NCBI RefSeq assembly: GCF_030271515.1
Contig: NZ_JASCXI010000002.1
Span: forward strand, 372,001 to 436,000
Length of the DNA: 64,000 nucleotides
Source of the DNA: Erythrobacter oryzae
GTDB taxonomy: Bacteria > Pseudomonadota > Alphaproteobacteria > Sphingomonadales > Sphingomonadaceae
Direction of reading: 5' to 3'
Numbering within the stretch: position 1 is the stretch's first letter; every line of letters starts with the position of its first letter. The translations under genes and the position numbers were made by a program. Shown in pieces: positions 7,885 through 16,314 of this stretch. The notes below the pieces were generated by a model. That model was not told the origin of the DNA. It saw only the letters and a list, made by a program, of their open reading frames with translations, and did not search any database.

Positions 7885-8314
7885 CCGCCCTTGAAAAGCG
7901 TTGATTTTACCTCTCAAGGGTTGCCAGTTCCCATAAACCCTCCCCGATACGAGGTCGGCTTGGGGCGAGCGGCATGGCGGGGCATCTCGTTTTGCCCAAT
8001 TCTGGACCATCTGCAACGAGCGCCCGGTCCGAAGCGCGGGAAGAAGTGTTGGCGCCAAGCGCGCGCTCAAATCGAAGCCTATCCGGGAAAATCCGATTTC
8101 TCCTCAATGAGCGCCGCCGATCGCGTGACCGCGCCCTTTGCGAGCAGCTGTTCGCCTATGTCTCAAGCACTCTGGGCGGCTCGGCTTAACGCTGGCGCTA
8201 TGAACCCATCTGTCCCGGTCAACGAAGATGTTCGCACTCCGCGGCGGGAACGGCTTTGGCCTGCGGAGCAAACGGCATTCCAAGAGCGCGCCAAATTGTG
8301 CATGATTGTGCGTG
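7885..8314. other. 430-base gap downstream of tRNA-Ser with no supported gene
   Basis: Contains the inverted repeat after the tRNA (7888-7920) and then roughly 390 bases in which I see no convincing coding sequence; a 71-codon plus-strand frame (7974-8189) has no recognisable features. No duplicated tRNA 3' end (attachment-site repeat) is visible within the window, so there is no sign of an intact island here. The right end must contain the promoter of the ECF sigma factor gene. Confidence 0.4.
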
Positions 8315-8830
8315 ATGAGCGGGGCAGGTTCAAACGACGCCGGGCGAGACGAGCTGTTGGCGGCTGTCTACGACGAGTTGCGACGCGCCTCGGCACGGTT
8401 GCTCAAGCGCGAGGTGTCCTACCTCACGCTCGAGCCGACCGAGCTGGTCAACGAAGCGGTGATGAAGGTCATCGGTCTAGACCGGATGGACTGGCGCGAC
8501 CGGCAGCACATGTTCGCGACCTGCTCCCGGCTGCTGCGCCAGTCGATGATCGACGCGATCCGCCGGCGGCGGGCGTCCAAGCGGCAGGTGCCCGAGGTCG
8601 GTTTCGTGCTGAACGATGCCGCCCGTCCCGTCGATATCGAGCGGCTGGACGATACGCTGAACCGGCTCGATGCATTGTCCCCCGAATTGTCGCGGATCGT
8701 CGAGCTGCGCTTCTTCGTGGGCCTGACGGTCGAGGAGATCGCGGCGGTGACCGGCCAGTCGGAACGCACCGTCAAGCGCCGCTGGCAAACCGCCCGGCTG
8801 TGGTTGGCGGATGCGATGGCGGAGGATTAG
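8315..8830 (+). CDS. ECF-type RNA polymerase sigma factor (kinase-associated group)
   Basis: A 171-residue sigma-70 family protein with region 2 (LTLEPTELVNEAVMKVIGLD, then HMFATCSRLLRQSMIDAIRRR) and region 4 (LSPELSRIVELRFFVGLTVEEIAAVTGQSERTVKRRW). The wording of both regions fits the ECF group typically encoded next to membrane Ser/Thr kinases rather than anti-sigma factors. It is indeed convergent with, and overlaps by four bases, such a kinase. Starts at GTG 8312 or TTG 8306 are also possible; no strong ribosome site is seen. I infer control by phosphorylation, which the sequence alone cannot prove. Confidence 0.85.
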   Translation: MSGAGSNDAGRDELLAAVYDELRRASARLLKREVSYLTLEPTELVNEAVMKVIGLDRMDWRDRQHMFATCSRLLRQSMIDAIRRRRASKRQVPEVGFVLNDAARPVDIERLDDTLNRLDALSPELSRIVELRFFVGLTVEEIAAVTGQSERTVKRRWQTARLWLADAMAED

Positions 8831-11274
8831 CCGCAGAGCCTGCTGACCAGTCGCGTCGTCTTGGGCACTTCCTCGGCCGCATCGTGCCCGCTGAGCTGGC
8901 CGCGGGCGCGCAGGTTGTCCCACAGGCCCGCATTGCGGCGTGCCATGGCGCATCCTTCGGCGCGGCGACCGGCGAGGCCGAGAATGCGCGCCTGCTGGAT
9001 CAGTGCGATCGCCAGATCGCGCGTGCGCTGGTAATCCTCGGGCTCGGCCTTCAGCCGCTGTTCGAACAGCGCGACCCGGCGCGCCAGCGGGACCATCGCC
9101 GCATCGTAGCGCGCGCTGCCCTCGAGCAGGGTGGTTTCCTGTCCGAGCAGGATCGCCAGCATCTTCTCGGCGGCAGCATCGGGACCGGCCTTGAGCAAGT
9201 CTTCGAGATCGGCAGTGGCGGGCCTGACGATGGCGAGGGCTTCGGCATCGCGCCCGCCCACATCGCCCAGTGTCCCGGCGATGTTGTAGGCCGCAAAGCC
9301 CTTGGCGATGCGCAGCGCCGGGGTCCGGCCATGGGCGGCGATAAGCCGGTCGATCGCCGCGTCGGCATCGCGATAGGGCAAAAGGGACCCCGCCACGTCC
9401 CCGGCATAGTAGGACGCATCGCCCCATTGCTGGAGCAGCGCGACTTCGAGCATGCTGGCGCGCTCGGCAAGGCGTGGGGGCCAGCGCACCGCCCGCAGTT
9501 CGGCCAGCCCCTTGCGGGCCTCGGGTATGGCCTCGGCAGGCTTGTTCGCGCCCCAGATCAGTTGGAAGGCTTCGGCGCGGCGCAAGGCGATCTGGCCCAG
9601 CCGCGCCTCGGGGTTGTCCGGTGCTCTGGCGAACGCCGCCCGGGCCGCTTCGATCAGTTCGGCCGATGCGGAATTCTCCGGGGCCATGGACCAGCGCACC
9701 AGGTGCACCCAGCCCAGTTCGCTCGCCGCTGCCGCATCACCCGGTTCGGCCGCCAGCAGCGCGCGCAGCAGCGGCTCGGCCTTGTCGAGCGAGGCTGCCG
9801 CCGCCGCGGGCTCGCCAATGTTCGAGGCCCCGGGATAGCCCTGGATCTCCGCCAGCCGCCGATAGGCGCGCGCGACGTCGAGCCGCAGGTCCGCAGGGGC
9901 GTTGTCCCCCAGCCGCAGGCCATCGAGATACCGCGCCGCTTCCGCCACGATCCTGACCCGCTGCGCCACCGTGCCGGGCTGATGGGCGAGTTCGTCGTAA
10001 CGGTCGAACAGCTGGAGGTTGGACAGACGGCGCACCGCCTCGAACCGTGCAACCGCCTCGGCGCGCGCGCGTTCGGCGCGAACCGCCTGCACAGTGCTGA
10101 ACGCGGCAGCACCGGCGAGCAGCGCCGCGACCAGCCCGGCAACGGCAAGCTCCCGCTTGTGGCGGCGCGCGAACATCCGCGCCCGCTCGGTCCGGCCCGG
10201 CACGCGTGCGCTGACGGGGTAGCCGGCAAGCCACGCCTCCACATCGGCCAGAAGCGCGGCCACATCGGGATAACGGGCCTGCGGATCAGAAGCGACGGCC
10301 CGGGCGACCACGGCATCGAGATCGCCCGAAAGCTGCTCCGCCTTCACGCCGGCGAGAAGCTGCGCCGCGCTTGCCTTGGGCCAGACGGCGGGCGTGTGGC
10401 GATCGGGCGCAGCCGGTAGCCCCCCGGTCAGAAGCTCGAACAGGATCGCGCCGAGGCTGTAGACATCGCCCGTGACGCTCGGGCGCTCGCCCGCTCGCCT
10501 CTCGGGCGCGGCATAGGCGCGCGTCAGCGTGTTCGAGCTTGCCGACCCGGACGATGCAACCGCCTCGATCCGCTCGGCCTCCTCGCCGATCAGCCGGGCG
10601 ATCCCGAAATCGAGCAGCTTCACCTCGCCCGCTGGCGTGACCAGAATGTTCGACGGCTTCAAGTCGGCATGGACGATCAGCTGGCGGTGCGCATATTGCA
10701 CCACCGCGCAGACCTTGCAGAACAAGGCGAGCCGCGCGCGCAGGTCGAGCGCCTTGTCGCAGGCATAGGACGTGAGCGGTGCTCCCTCGACATGGTCCAT
10801 GATGAGAAACGGGCGCCCCTCCCACACCCCGCCATCGAGGATCCGCGCCACCGCCGGACTGTCGAGCCGCGCGAGAATCTGCCGCTCGACCATGAAGCGT
10901 TCCTGCTGGTGGAGCGAGACCAGCCCCGCGCGCATCAGCTTGATCGCCACTGTCTGCGCGAACAGCCCGTCGTCGCGCTCGCCCTTGAGCACCACCCCCA
11001 TCCCGCCCTTGCCGAGTGTCCCGGTGATGCGGAAGGGCCCGAGCCGTTCGGGCGCTTGATCCTCGACCGCTTCCCACAGCCCGGGGGCTTCGGTCGGCAT
11101 CCAGTCGTGCATCTGCCCATGGCGCGCCAGCAGGCGGCGCACCGCGCGCACGAGGGCGGCATCCTCGCGCTCGAGCTCCGCCATAGCCGCCGCGCGCGCG
11201 GTCTCGCCCAAGTCGAGCAGCCGCTCGACCTCGGCCAGCGCGCGACGTTCCATGGCAGGATCGGTTGGCGTCAT
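8827..11274 (-). CDS. Membrane-anchored Ser/Thr protein kinase with C-terminal TPR-like region
   Basis: An 815-residue Hanks-type kinase. The kinase domain spans about residues 80-340: glycine loop GKGGMG (89-93 region), VAIKLM lysine (K112), catalytic VHADLKPSN (201-209), DFG (222-224) and the AAPER activation-segment end. The HRD arginine is alanine (HAD), so it is a non-RD kinase. A single membrane helix follows near residues 375-395 (LAVAGLVAALLAGAAAF), then about 400 alanine-rich helical residues with TPR-like spacing, probably periplasmic. It is convergent with the ECF sigma factor. It probably phosphorylates that factor or another cytoplasmic target in response to an envelope signal (inference). 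Confidence 0.88.
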   Translation of the reverse strand: MTPTDPAMERRALAEVERLLDLGETARAAAMAELEREDAALVRAVRRLLARHGQMHDWMPTEAPGLWEAVEDQAPERLGPFRITGTLGKGGMGVVLKGERDDGLFAQTVAIKLMRAGLVSLHQQERFMVERQILARLDSPAVARILDGGVWEGRPFLIMDHVEGAPLTSYACDKALDLRARLALFCKVCAVVQYAHRQLIVHADLKPSNILVTPAGEVKLLDFGIARLIGEEAERIEAVASSGSASSNTLTRAYAAPERRAGERPSVTGDVYSLGAILFELLTGGLPAAPDRHTPAVWPKASAAQLLAGVKAEQLSGDLDAVVARAVASDPQARYPDVAALLADVEAWLAGYPVSARVPGRTERARMFARRHKRELAVAGLVAALLAGAAAFSTVQAVRAERARAEAVARFEAVRRLSNLQLFDRYDELAHQPGTVAQRVRIVAEAARYLDGLRLGDNAPADLRLDVARAYRRLAEIQGYPGASNIGEPAAAAASLDKAEPLLRALLAAEPGDAAAASELGWVHLVRWSMAPENSASAELIEAARAAFARAPDNPEARLGQIALRRAEAFQLIWGANKPAEAIPEARKGLAELRAVRWPPRLAERASMLEVALLQQWGDASYYAGDVAGSLLPYRDADAAIDRLIAAHGRTPALRIAKGFAAYNIAGTLGDVGGRDAEALAIVRPATADLEDLLKAGPDAAAEKMLAILLGQETTLLEGSARYDAAMVPLARRVALFEQRLKAEPEDYQRTRDLAIALIQQARILGLAGRRAEGCAMARRNAGLWDNLRARGQLSGHDAAEEVPKTTRLVSRLCG

Positions 11275-11307
11275 CTGACCATTTTACTCGCGAATTTCCG
11301 TCATCCC

Positions 11308-11407
11308 ACCCCAAGGCGCAATCGCGCCACAAAACGGGCCAGGCAACACAGCTGAAATTTCTTCGCAGCCGCGTGGCCCCGTTTCAGGCGGCTTTACGCC
11401 TTGGGGT
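11308..11407. promoter_or_regulatory. Divergent promoter region with an 11-bp inverted repeat
   Basis: ACCCCAAGGCG (11308-11318) recurs exactly inverted as CGCCTTGGGGT (11397-11407), 78 bases apart, in the short region between the divergent kinase gene (start 11274) and the small Cys/His protein gene (start 11437). The position suits a looping operator pair or a large cruciform. The binding protein is unknown. Confidence 0.4.
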
Positions 11408-11436
11408 TTGCGATTGACCGAAACGGGGGATGTATC

Positions 11437-11628
11437 ATGTTCGACCGGCAGCGAGTTTTCGACCATACGACCGAGACACCGGTGCTGTCCGACGAGCCAA
11501 GGATGCTCTATGGTGCGTGCCTGCGCTGCCAAAGCGAGGGCAGCCCCCATCCTTGCCACGGGTTCGTCGGATCGGGAACCACCTGCCAGCGCAACTGGTG
11601 CGCGCACAACTGGGCGGATCATTCGTGA
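11437..11628 (+). CDS. Small Cys/His-rich protein, possible zinc-binding, coupled to autotransporter
   Basis: A 63-residue protein. The ATG at 11437 is preceded by AACGGGGGA at good spacing, and the stop overlaps the autotransporter start in a TGATG arrangement, so translation is probably coupled. Cysteines and histidines are grouped as CLRC, PCHGF, TCQRNWCAH and WADH at the extreme C-terminus, which could bind one or two metal ions. There is no signal peptide, so it should be cytoplasmic. I do not recognise a family. Its role could be regulatory for the autotransporter, but this is inference from layout only. Confidence 0.55.
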   Translation: MFDRQRVFDHTTETPVLSDEPRMLYGACLRCQSEGSPHPCHGFVGSGTTCQRNWCAHNWADHS

Positions 11629-14048
11629 TGCGCGCGGCCCTGCTCGCGAGCACCGCGATCGCGGCGCTGCTCGGCGCCACCGCCGCCGAGGCGCAAACCG
11701 CCGGCACCGCGCAGATGGGAACGCAGCGCAACACAAGCGACGTTGCCTATTTCGACGTGCCCAGCATTTTCTATGTTGCCGATGACGGCACTGCCGCGAT
11801 CGGCAGCGATGGCGAGACCGACGAGACCGACGGCAGCCGCTCATTCTTCACCTGGACGTCTGCCGAGGGCCTGCGCCGCATCGGCGATCTGCGCGGAAGC
11901 AGCGGCACGCCATCCTTCTCGCTTGCCGTCAGTGCAAGCCGCGACGGGCGCTACGTGTTCGGAACGGCCCGCTCTGCCGGGGTTTTCGATGGCGAGGCCT
12001 TTCGCTGGGACCGTCAGACCCAGAGCTTCACCGCTCTCGGCACATTGGGCGCCGCCGGCGTGGCGGCCGACCGTCGCAGCAGTGTGGCATATGCGGGTAG
12101 CGCAGACGGTTCGGTGGTGGTGGGACGATCGAGCTATGCAAGCGGCCGTAACGATATCAGCGCGCAGGCCTTCCGCTGGACACAGGCAGGCGGCATGGTC
12201 GGGCTCGGCTTCTTGCCGGGCGACCTGGAAAGCGAAGCTTTTGACGTCAGTGCCGACGGGAATGTCGTGGTCGGCGTATCAAGCAACCTGCCCGCCGGTT
12301 CGCAGTATCGCGCGTTCCGCTGGACCGCAGCAAACGGCATGAGCGCGCTGCCGGGGAATCCGGCGGACCTGGGGCCGAACCGAAGCGTAACGGCGGTGCG
12401 GCTCAGCGAAGACGGCAACAAGGTTGTGGCCGAAGAGCAAGGAACTCCCCCTGCCTCGGCGCCCGCTCAATACTTCTATTGGCGGGTCTCCAGTTGGACC
12501 GCTGCGCAAGGCGCGGTCGATATCGGCGGGCTCGATTCCACCTTCGTCTCCGCGCGCCTCGGTGCCGCGACACCCGATCTGTCGGTGCTCTACGGGGTCA
12601 GCCCGGTGGTCGATGCGGCGGGGATCAATGGCTATGCCTATCGCTTCTATCGCTGGACCGAGGCCGGCGGCATCGTCAATCTCGGCACGATCAGCGGCAG
12701 CCAGGCCGCAACCTACATGCCGCAGGCAACCAATGCCGACGGTTCGATCTTCTTCGGCAATGTCGGCCCCAACAACCGCAGCAATTTCCGCACGGAACCG
12801 GGCACCGCGGCAGTGCGCTGGTCGCAGGCCACCGGGCTGCGCACCGTCGCGAGCCTGCTCAGTGACGCCGGCATTACCTTGCCCGCTTACGAATATCTGA
12901 TCTTCAACGGAGGTCTTTCGGCCAGCGGCGAATTCTTCACCTTCTATACCGGACAAACGGGCCAGGCGCGCGATACGCTGTATATCGGCCGCTACATTAG
13001 TGCGGGTGCACCGCCTCCGCCGCCACCGCCCCCACCGCCGCCACCGCCTCCGCCCCCGCCGCCGCCGCCGCCACCGCCTCCTCCTCCGCCACCTCCCCCG
13101 CCACCTCCTCCGCCCCCGCCACCCCCACCGCCGATAGCAGGCGTGACGACCCAGGCGTCGGCCGCTCAATCGGTTCAGCATCTCTTGCGCGCACGAGGGC
13201 AACTTGTGGCGCAGGGGCAGGGGCTCGCGGCTGCCTTGCGCTGCGACCAACTGGGCTCGGACGAAAGCGGTGCAGGGGCACGGCTGGGCGCCTTTGGTCA
13301 GGCAGGGAATCTGGCCGGCGGGGTCACCGGTGATCTGCGCAGCGCCGACGGACTGCGCGCCTGCGGTGGCATCGCCATGGTTGAAAGCAGTTCGTCGCTT
13401 GCCGCGATCCGTCAGGGAACGATGCTATCCCTCGCACTAGGCTGGCAGCGGCCCGATGGTGCGGTACGCCCCTTTGCTCGGGTCGGCGGCTGGACCATAG
13501 CCGATGCGCAGCTTCGTCTCGATCGCAGCTATCTGAACGGCGCAAACCTGATCGACGTCAGCGGGGAGACCGGCGGCTCGCTCAGTTACGTCTATGCACT
13601 GGCCGGTACCGAAATCGAAGCCGGCTCCCGCGACCGGTTGCAGCCAAGCGTCGAGATCGGTCGCAGCTTGCTGCGCAGCGATGCCTATAGTGAGGTGCTT
13701 TCGGCCGCGAACCCATTCGAAGCACACAGCAGCAAAGGTCGCGACGATGTCACTCTGGCCAAGGCATCGCTTGGCTGGCGGCACAGCTTTGCGGCGGACC
13801 TCTCGCTGGAAGCTCATGCGGCATGGACCACCGCGCTGTCACGCTCCACGGCGCTTTCGGTCGCGGTTCCCGGCATCGGGACGTTAACGCCGCGCAACGA
13901 GAAGCCGGGATCATGGGTGCAATATGGTGGCCGGATCGACTACCGCATCGATGGAAGGTGGCGGGCGCAGCTCTTCTTCGAGGGAACCGGAGGGGCCGAG
14001 GTCAGCAGCAGCCGTCAATATGGGCTGTCGCTGAGCCTCAAACTCTAG
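11628..14048 (+). CDS. Autotransporter with HAF-type repeats, 41-proline linker and beta-barrel
   Basis: An 806-residue outer-membrane protein. A signal peptide (MRAALLASTAIAALLGATAA) leads into about 430 residues of a repeated motif of the HAF type (SADGSVVVGRSS, SADGNVVVGVSS, AFRWT recurring), expected to form a beta-propeller-like passenger. A run of 41 consecutive prolines (residues 462-502) separates it from a roughly 270-residue autotransporter barrel that ends YGLSLSLKL with a terminal hydrophobic residue. The passenger should be displayed on the surface; its ligand is unknown. I chose the ATG at 11628 because it starts the signal peptide and overlaps the preceding small gene. Confidence 0.82.
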   Translation: MRAALLASTAIAALLGATAAEAQTAGTAQMGTQRNTSDVAYFDVPSIFYVADDGTAAIGSDGETDETDGSRSFFTWTSAEGLRRIGDLRGSSGTPSFSLAVSASRDGRYVFGTARSAGVFDGEAFRWDRQTQSFTALGTLGAAGVAADRRSSVAYAGSADGSVVVGRSSYASGRNDISAQAFRWTQAGGMVGLGFLPGDLESEAFDVSADGNVVVGVSSNLPAGSQYRAFRWTAANGMSALPGNPADLGPNRSVTAVRLSEDGNKVVAEEQGTPPASAPAQYFYWRVSSWTAAQGAVDIGGLDSTFVSARLGAATPDLSVLYGVSPVVDAAGINGYAYRFYRWTEAGGIVNLGTISGSQAATYMPQATNADGSIFFGNVGPNNRSNFRTEPGTAAVRWSQATGLRTVASLLSDAGITLPAYEYLIFNGGLSASGEFFTFYTGQTGQARDTLYIGRYISAGAPPPPPPPPPPPPPPPPPPPPPPPPPPPPPPPPPPPPPPPPPIAGVTTQASAAQSVQHLLRARGQLVAQGQGLAAALRCDQLGSDESGAGARLGAFGQAGNLAGGVTGDLRSADGLRACGGIAMVESSSSLAAIRQGTMLSLALGWQRPDGAVRPFARVGGWTIADAQLRLDRSYLNGANLIDVSGETGGSLSYVYALAGTEIEAGSRDRLQPSVEIGRSLLRSDAYSEVLSAANPFEAHSSKGRDDVTLAKASLGWRHSFAADLSLEAHAAWTTALSRSTALSVAVPGIGTLTPRNEKPGSWVQYGGRIDYRIDGRWRAQLFFEGTGGAEVSSSRQYGLSLSLKL

Positions 14049-14122
14049 GGCCCCTTGAAGGCGAGTCTTGGCGGCCCGCGGGCAGGCCCGAAGATTGCTT
14101 TCGCCCAGGCACTTGCCTCAGG

Positions 14123-14312
14123 TTAAGCCACGTCTTGTCGAATTGAGACCATGGTCGCCGAGCCTTGCATCCTGCCAGCGCGGAAGTCACCATGATCGGC
14201 CATGAGCCGCCGACGCTTTTCGAACAGATCGCCGCGCCGATAGGCCCGCTCCAGCGTTGGGTTGACGAGGGACTTTGGCTCAGCCACCTTTGCCGGCACG
14301 CTCCCAGAATTG
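14123..14312 (-). pseudogene. Decayed C-terminus of a P4-type tyrosine integrase
   Basis: On the minus strand one frame reads VPAKVAE, then a degenerate stretch, then ERAYRRGDLFEKRRRLMADH before a TAA stop (14125-14123). This matches the characteristic end of P4/DUF4102-type tyrosine recombinases (PAEVAE...AYRRGDLFEKRRRLM..W..F). The upstream catalytic domain is missing and the usual W near the end is lost, so this is a remnant, not a functional gene. It lies between the autotransporter and the Rap1a/Tai-like gene and marks an old mobile-element boundary. Confidence 0.7.
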
Positions 14313-14335
14313 GCCGATGCGGATAGGAGGGGCTG

Positions 14336-14728
14336 GTGTCGATGAAACGAGATTTCCCGAAAGCGCTCATTCTCTTGGGAGCTACGCTATCGGCGAGCGC
14401 CGCAATCGCGCAAGCTGATATGCCCGCGCAGACAATGCAGTTCGGGAACCATGCGCTGGCGATGTGCGGCAGCCCCGAGACAGAGCAAGATGGATGGATT
14501 TGCATGTCCTGGATCAACGGCGCCATGAATGCGGCTCGCATAGGTCGCTCGGTGACGCCAGAGGCACCGGATTATTGCACGCCGCCTCATGGCGGCACCA
14601 TCGCCCAGTATCGCGACCTGTTCGTCGCGTTTCTGAAGGAGCATCCCGACAAGCAGCACTTGCCGGCGATATTCCTGTTTCACCAAGCCATGGCCGCAGC
14701 CTTTCCGTGCGGCAAAACCAGCAAATGA
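14336..14728 (+). CDS. Rap1a/Tai-type secreted protein (immunity-protein fold)
   Basis: A 130-residue protein with a signal peptide (cleavage near AIAQA). The mature part has the Rap1a/Tai pattern: MCGS, a GWICMSWINGAMNAAR helix, YCTPP and FLKEHPDKQHLPA before a final cysteine, with four cysteines in total. Founding members neutralise type VI amidase effectors (Serratia Rap1a, Tai4 group), but many chromosomal homologues are orphans of unknown role. No effector gene is nearby. AGGAGG lies at 14325-14330, giving either the GTG at 14336 or the ATG at 14342. It sits beside the integrase remnant, so lateral acquisition is plausible. Confidence 0.72.
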   Translation: MSMKRDFPKALILLGATLSASAAIAQADMPAQTMQFGNHALAMCGSPETEQDGWICMSWINGAMNAARIGRSVTPEAPDYCTPPHGGTIAQYRDLFVAFLKEHPDKQHLPAIFLFHQAMAAAFPCGKTSK

Positions 14729-14747
14729 TGGCAGGCCGGATCGCGCT

Positions 14748-15290
14748 TCAGCGGGTCACCACCTGGCCCGACATCGGTGCGAGCTTGGCCAGCAGGCGGT
14801 TCTGCGCGGCAAAGGGCACCCCGGCCTCGCGCATCGCGGTCTGGAGGTTTTCGACCAGCGCGTTCAAGTCGGCCTTGGTCACGCCCATTTCGGCATGGGC
14901 GGTCTTCATGTCGCGCCCGCTGTAATCGCAGCCCGCGCCAAGCAGATAGCAGAACTGCTCGTTCAGGGTGCGGTTGAGGCGGACCATGTCATGGCCCGCG
15001 AAGATCGCCGCGATGCGCGGGTCGGCCTGCGAGAGTTCGACCGTGCGCTCGGCGATCCTGCGGATCCCCTCGCGTCCGCCGAAGGCCTCGGCCAGCTGCG
15101 CGCCCTCATAGGGGACGGCACCGGCATTGGCGTTGGATTGCTCGTAGGGATCGACCGGCAGCTCGCCCGTCACCGGGTCGCGCTGCTTCACCTCGACGCC
15201 GAATTCGGCGTCCCAGTCGGTGCCCTCGGCGGGGGCCTGTTGCAGCAGCATCAAGGCGGCCGACGCGGTGGCGGTAAGCAGCATGGGCAT
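14748..15290 (-). CDS. Exported group 1 truncated haemoglobin
   Basis: About 180 residues: an N-terminal hydrophobic segment (MPMLLTATASAALMLL) that may be a signal peptide, a linker, then a 2-on-2 globin. Family features are the start FGGREGIRRIAERTVELSQADPRI, an F/Y-rich helix pair, FCYLLGAGCDYSGRDMKTAH with the proximal histidine, then MGVTKADLNALVENL. Truncated haemoglobins bind O2 or NO. The start at 15290 has GAGGAAG upstream; a longer frame is unlikely because it would overlap the DUF3034 gene. It follows that gene by 17 bases, so the two are co-transcribed. Confidence 0.88.
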   Translation of the reverse strand: MPMLLTATASAALMLLQQAPAEGTDWDAEFGVEVKQRDPVTGELPVDPYEQSNANAGAVPYEGAQLAEAFGGREGIRRIAERTVELSQADPRIAAIFAGHDMVRLNRTLNEQFCYLLGAGCDYSGRDMKTAHAEMGVTKADLNALVENLQTAMREAGVPFAAQNRLLAKLAPMSGQVVTR

Positions 15291-15306
15291 GGCTTCCTCG
15301 AAGGGC

Positions 15307-16314
15307 TCAGAAGGCGACTTGCGCGGAGACGAACGCCCCGCGCTGGTCGGGGATCGTGGCGATCGAGCCGAGGTCGACATAGGCCGCGCTCAGCGTCAGG
15401 TGGTCATTGAGGGCATAGGCGACGAAGACGTCCATCCAGTCGTCATCGCCCAGGCCCAGATTGTCGGGCTTGGTGCGGATCTCCGCCCCCACCACCGCGC
15501 GCCGCGAAAGCTGGTAGCCGAGCGATCCTTCGAACTGGAGCGTGTAGCCTTCGCCCGCGGCAGAACCGAAGCCGAGCAGGCCGAGCTCGTTCGCCTCGGT
15601 GTAGCGCAGCGTCGCGTTGACCAGCAGGCTGCGGGCGAGGAAGAGCTTGGTGGCGCTCAGGGTGTAATCCGTGCCCGCAGTGTCCGCCGCTCCGAGGGCA
15701 CGCACAAGGGCGCCGTCGCGGCTGCGCTTGTGCTCGATGCCGATCGCGATCTGCGGCAGCCAGGTCTCGCCATAGACGAGGTCCCCCGCGAGGCGCAGCT
15801 TGGCGCCGAAGGTGTCGAGGTTGAAGGTGTAGCCCTGCCCGATACCGAGCAGCGCGCCGATGTCGCGGGTGTCGAAATCGGCGCGGGCATAGCTGAGCTC
15901 GAGCCGGTCGCCGATACCCAGCAGCACCCCGTAGGACCGCCAGCCATAGTCGGGCAGCTCGATCGCGGTGGCGTGGGCAGACAGGCCGATCCCGCCCGGC
16001 ATCTGCCGCCCGCCGATCGTCGCCCAGCGCGCGACGCCTCCGCCCGAGGAACCGTCGACTGTCGTGATGCCGTTGGTCAGCAGCAGCTTGCCGCCGGCGA
16101 GGACATCCATCCCGGCGATGCGGGGCGGGCGGTCGGCCTCGGGTTGCGGCTCCGGCGCGGTCTCCAGCACGGGTTCGGGATCGGCTGGCGGCTCGTCCTG
16201 CTCCGCCACGGAGGGCATATCGAGCACCGCCACATAGGCGATCACCGGAGGCGCCGGCGCAAGCGGCGCGGCGAGGCTGGCGATGGCGTGCAGGCAGAAG
16301 GCGGCGGGGATCAT
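15307..16314 (-). CDS. DUF3034 family outer-membrane protein
   Basis: A 335-residue exported protein. After a signal sequence and a Pro/Glu-rich linker (residues 35-60), the sequence GGKLLLTNGITTVDGSSGGG begins the DUF3034 domain, then alternating beta strands run to the terminal phenylalanine (AFVSAQVAF), the normal end of an outer-membrane beta-barrel. Function is unknown for the family. It pairs with a truncated haemoglobin in one operon and is divergent from the cupredoxin/c-di-GMP operon, a combination that suggests a shared redox or gas-related process. Confidence 0.85.
   Translation of the reverse strand: MIPAAFCLHAIASLAAPLAPAPPVIAYVAVLDMPSVAEQDEPPADPEPVLETAPEPQPEADRPPRIAGMDVLAGGKLLLTNGITTVDGSSGGGVARWATIGGRQMPGGIGLSAHATAIELPDYGWRSYGVLLGIGDRLELSYARADFDTRDIGALLGIGQGYTFNLDTFGAKLRLAGDLVYGETWLPQIAIGIEHKRSRDGALVRALGAADTAGTDYTLSATKLFLARSLLVNATLRYTEANELGLLGFGSAAGEGYTLQFEGSLGYQLSRRAVVGAEIRTKPDNLGLGDDDWMDVFVAYALNDHLTLSAAYVDLGSIATIPDQRGAFVSAQVAF

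Noticed and set aside
7974..8189. 71-codon frame after tRNA-Ser
   Set aside because: No family features and no clear ribosome site; kept as intergenic.
7794..8314. tRNA-Ser as the attachment site of an island
   Set aside because: No direct repeat of the tRNA 3' end and no integrase beside it; the integrase fragment at 14.1 kb is not adjacent.
7087..10419. A 1110-codon plus-strand frame
   Set aside because: It runs through the tRNA gene and antisense to the kinase and PPIase; its composition is the His/Arg/Gly-rich type typical of shadow frames in high-GC DNA.
13011..13133. Suspected CRISPR or simple tandem repeat
   Set aside because: Codons are mixed and encode only proline in frame; there is no repeat-spacer structure.
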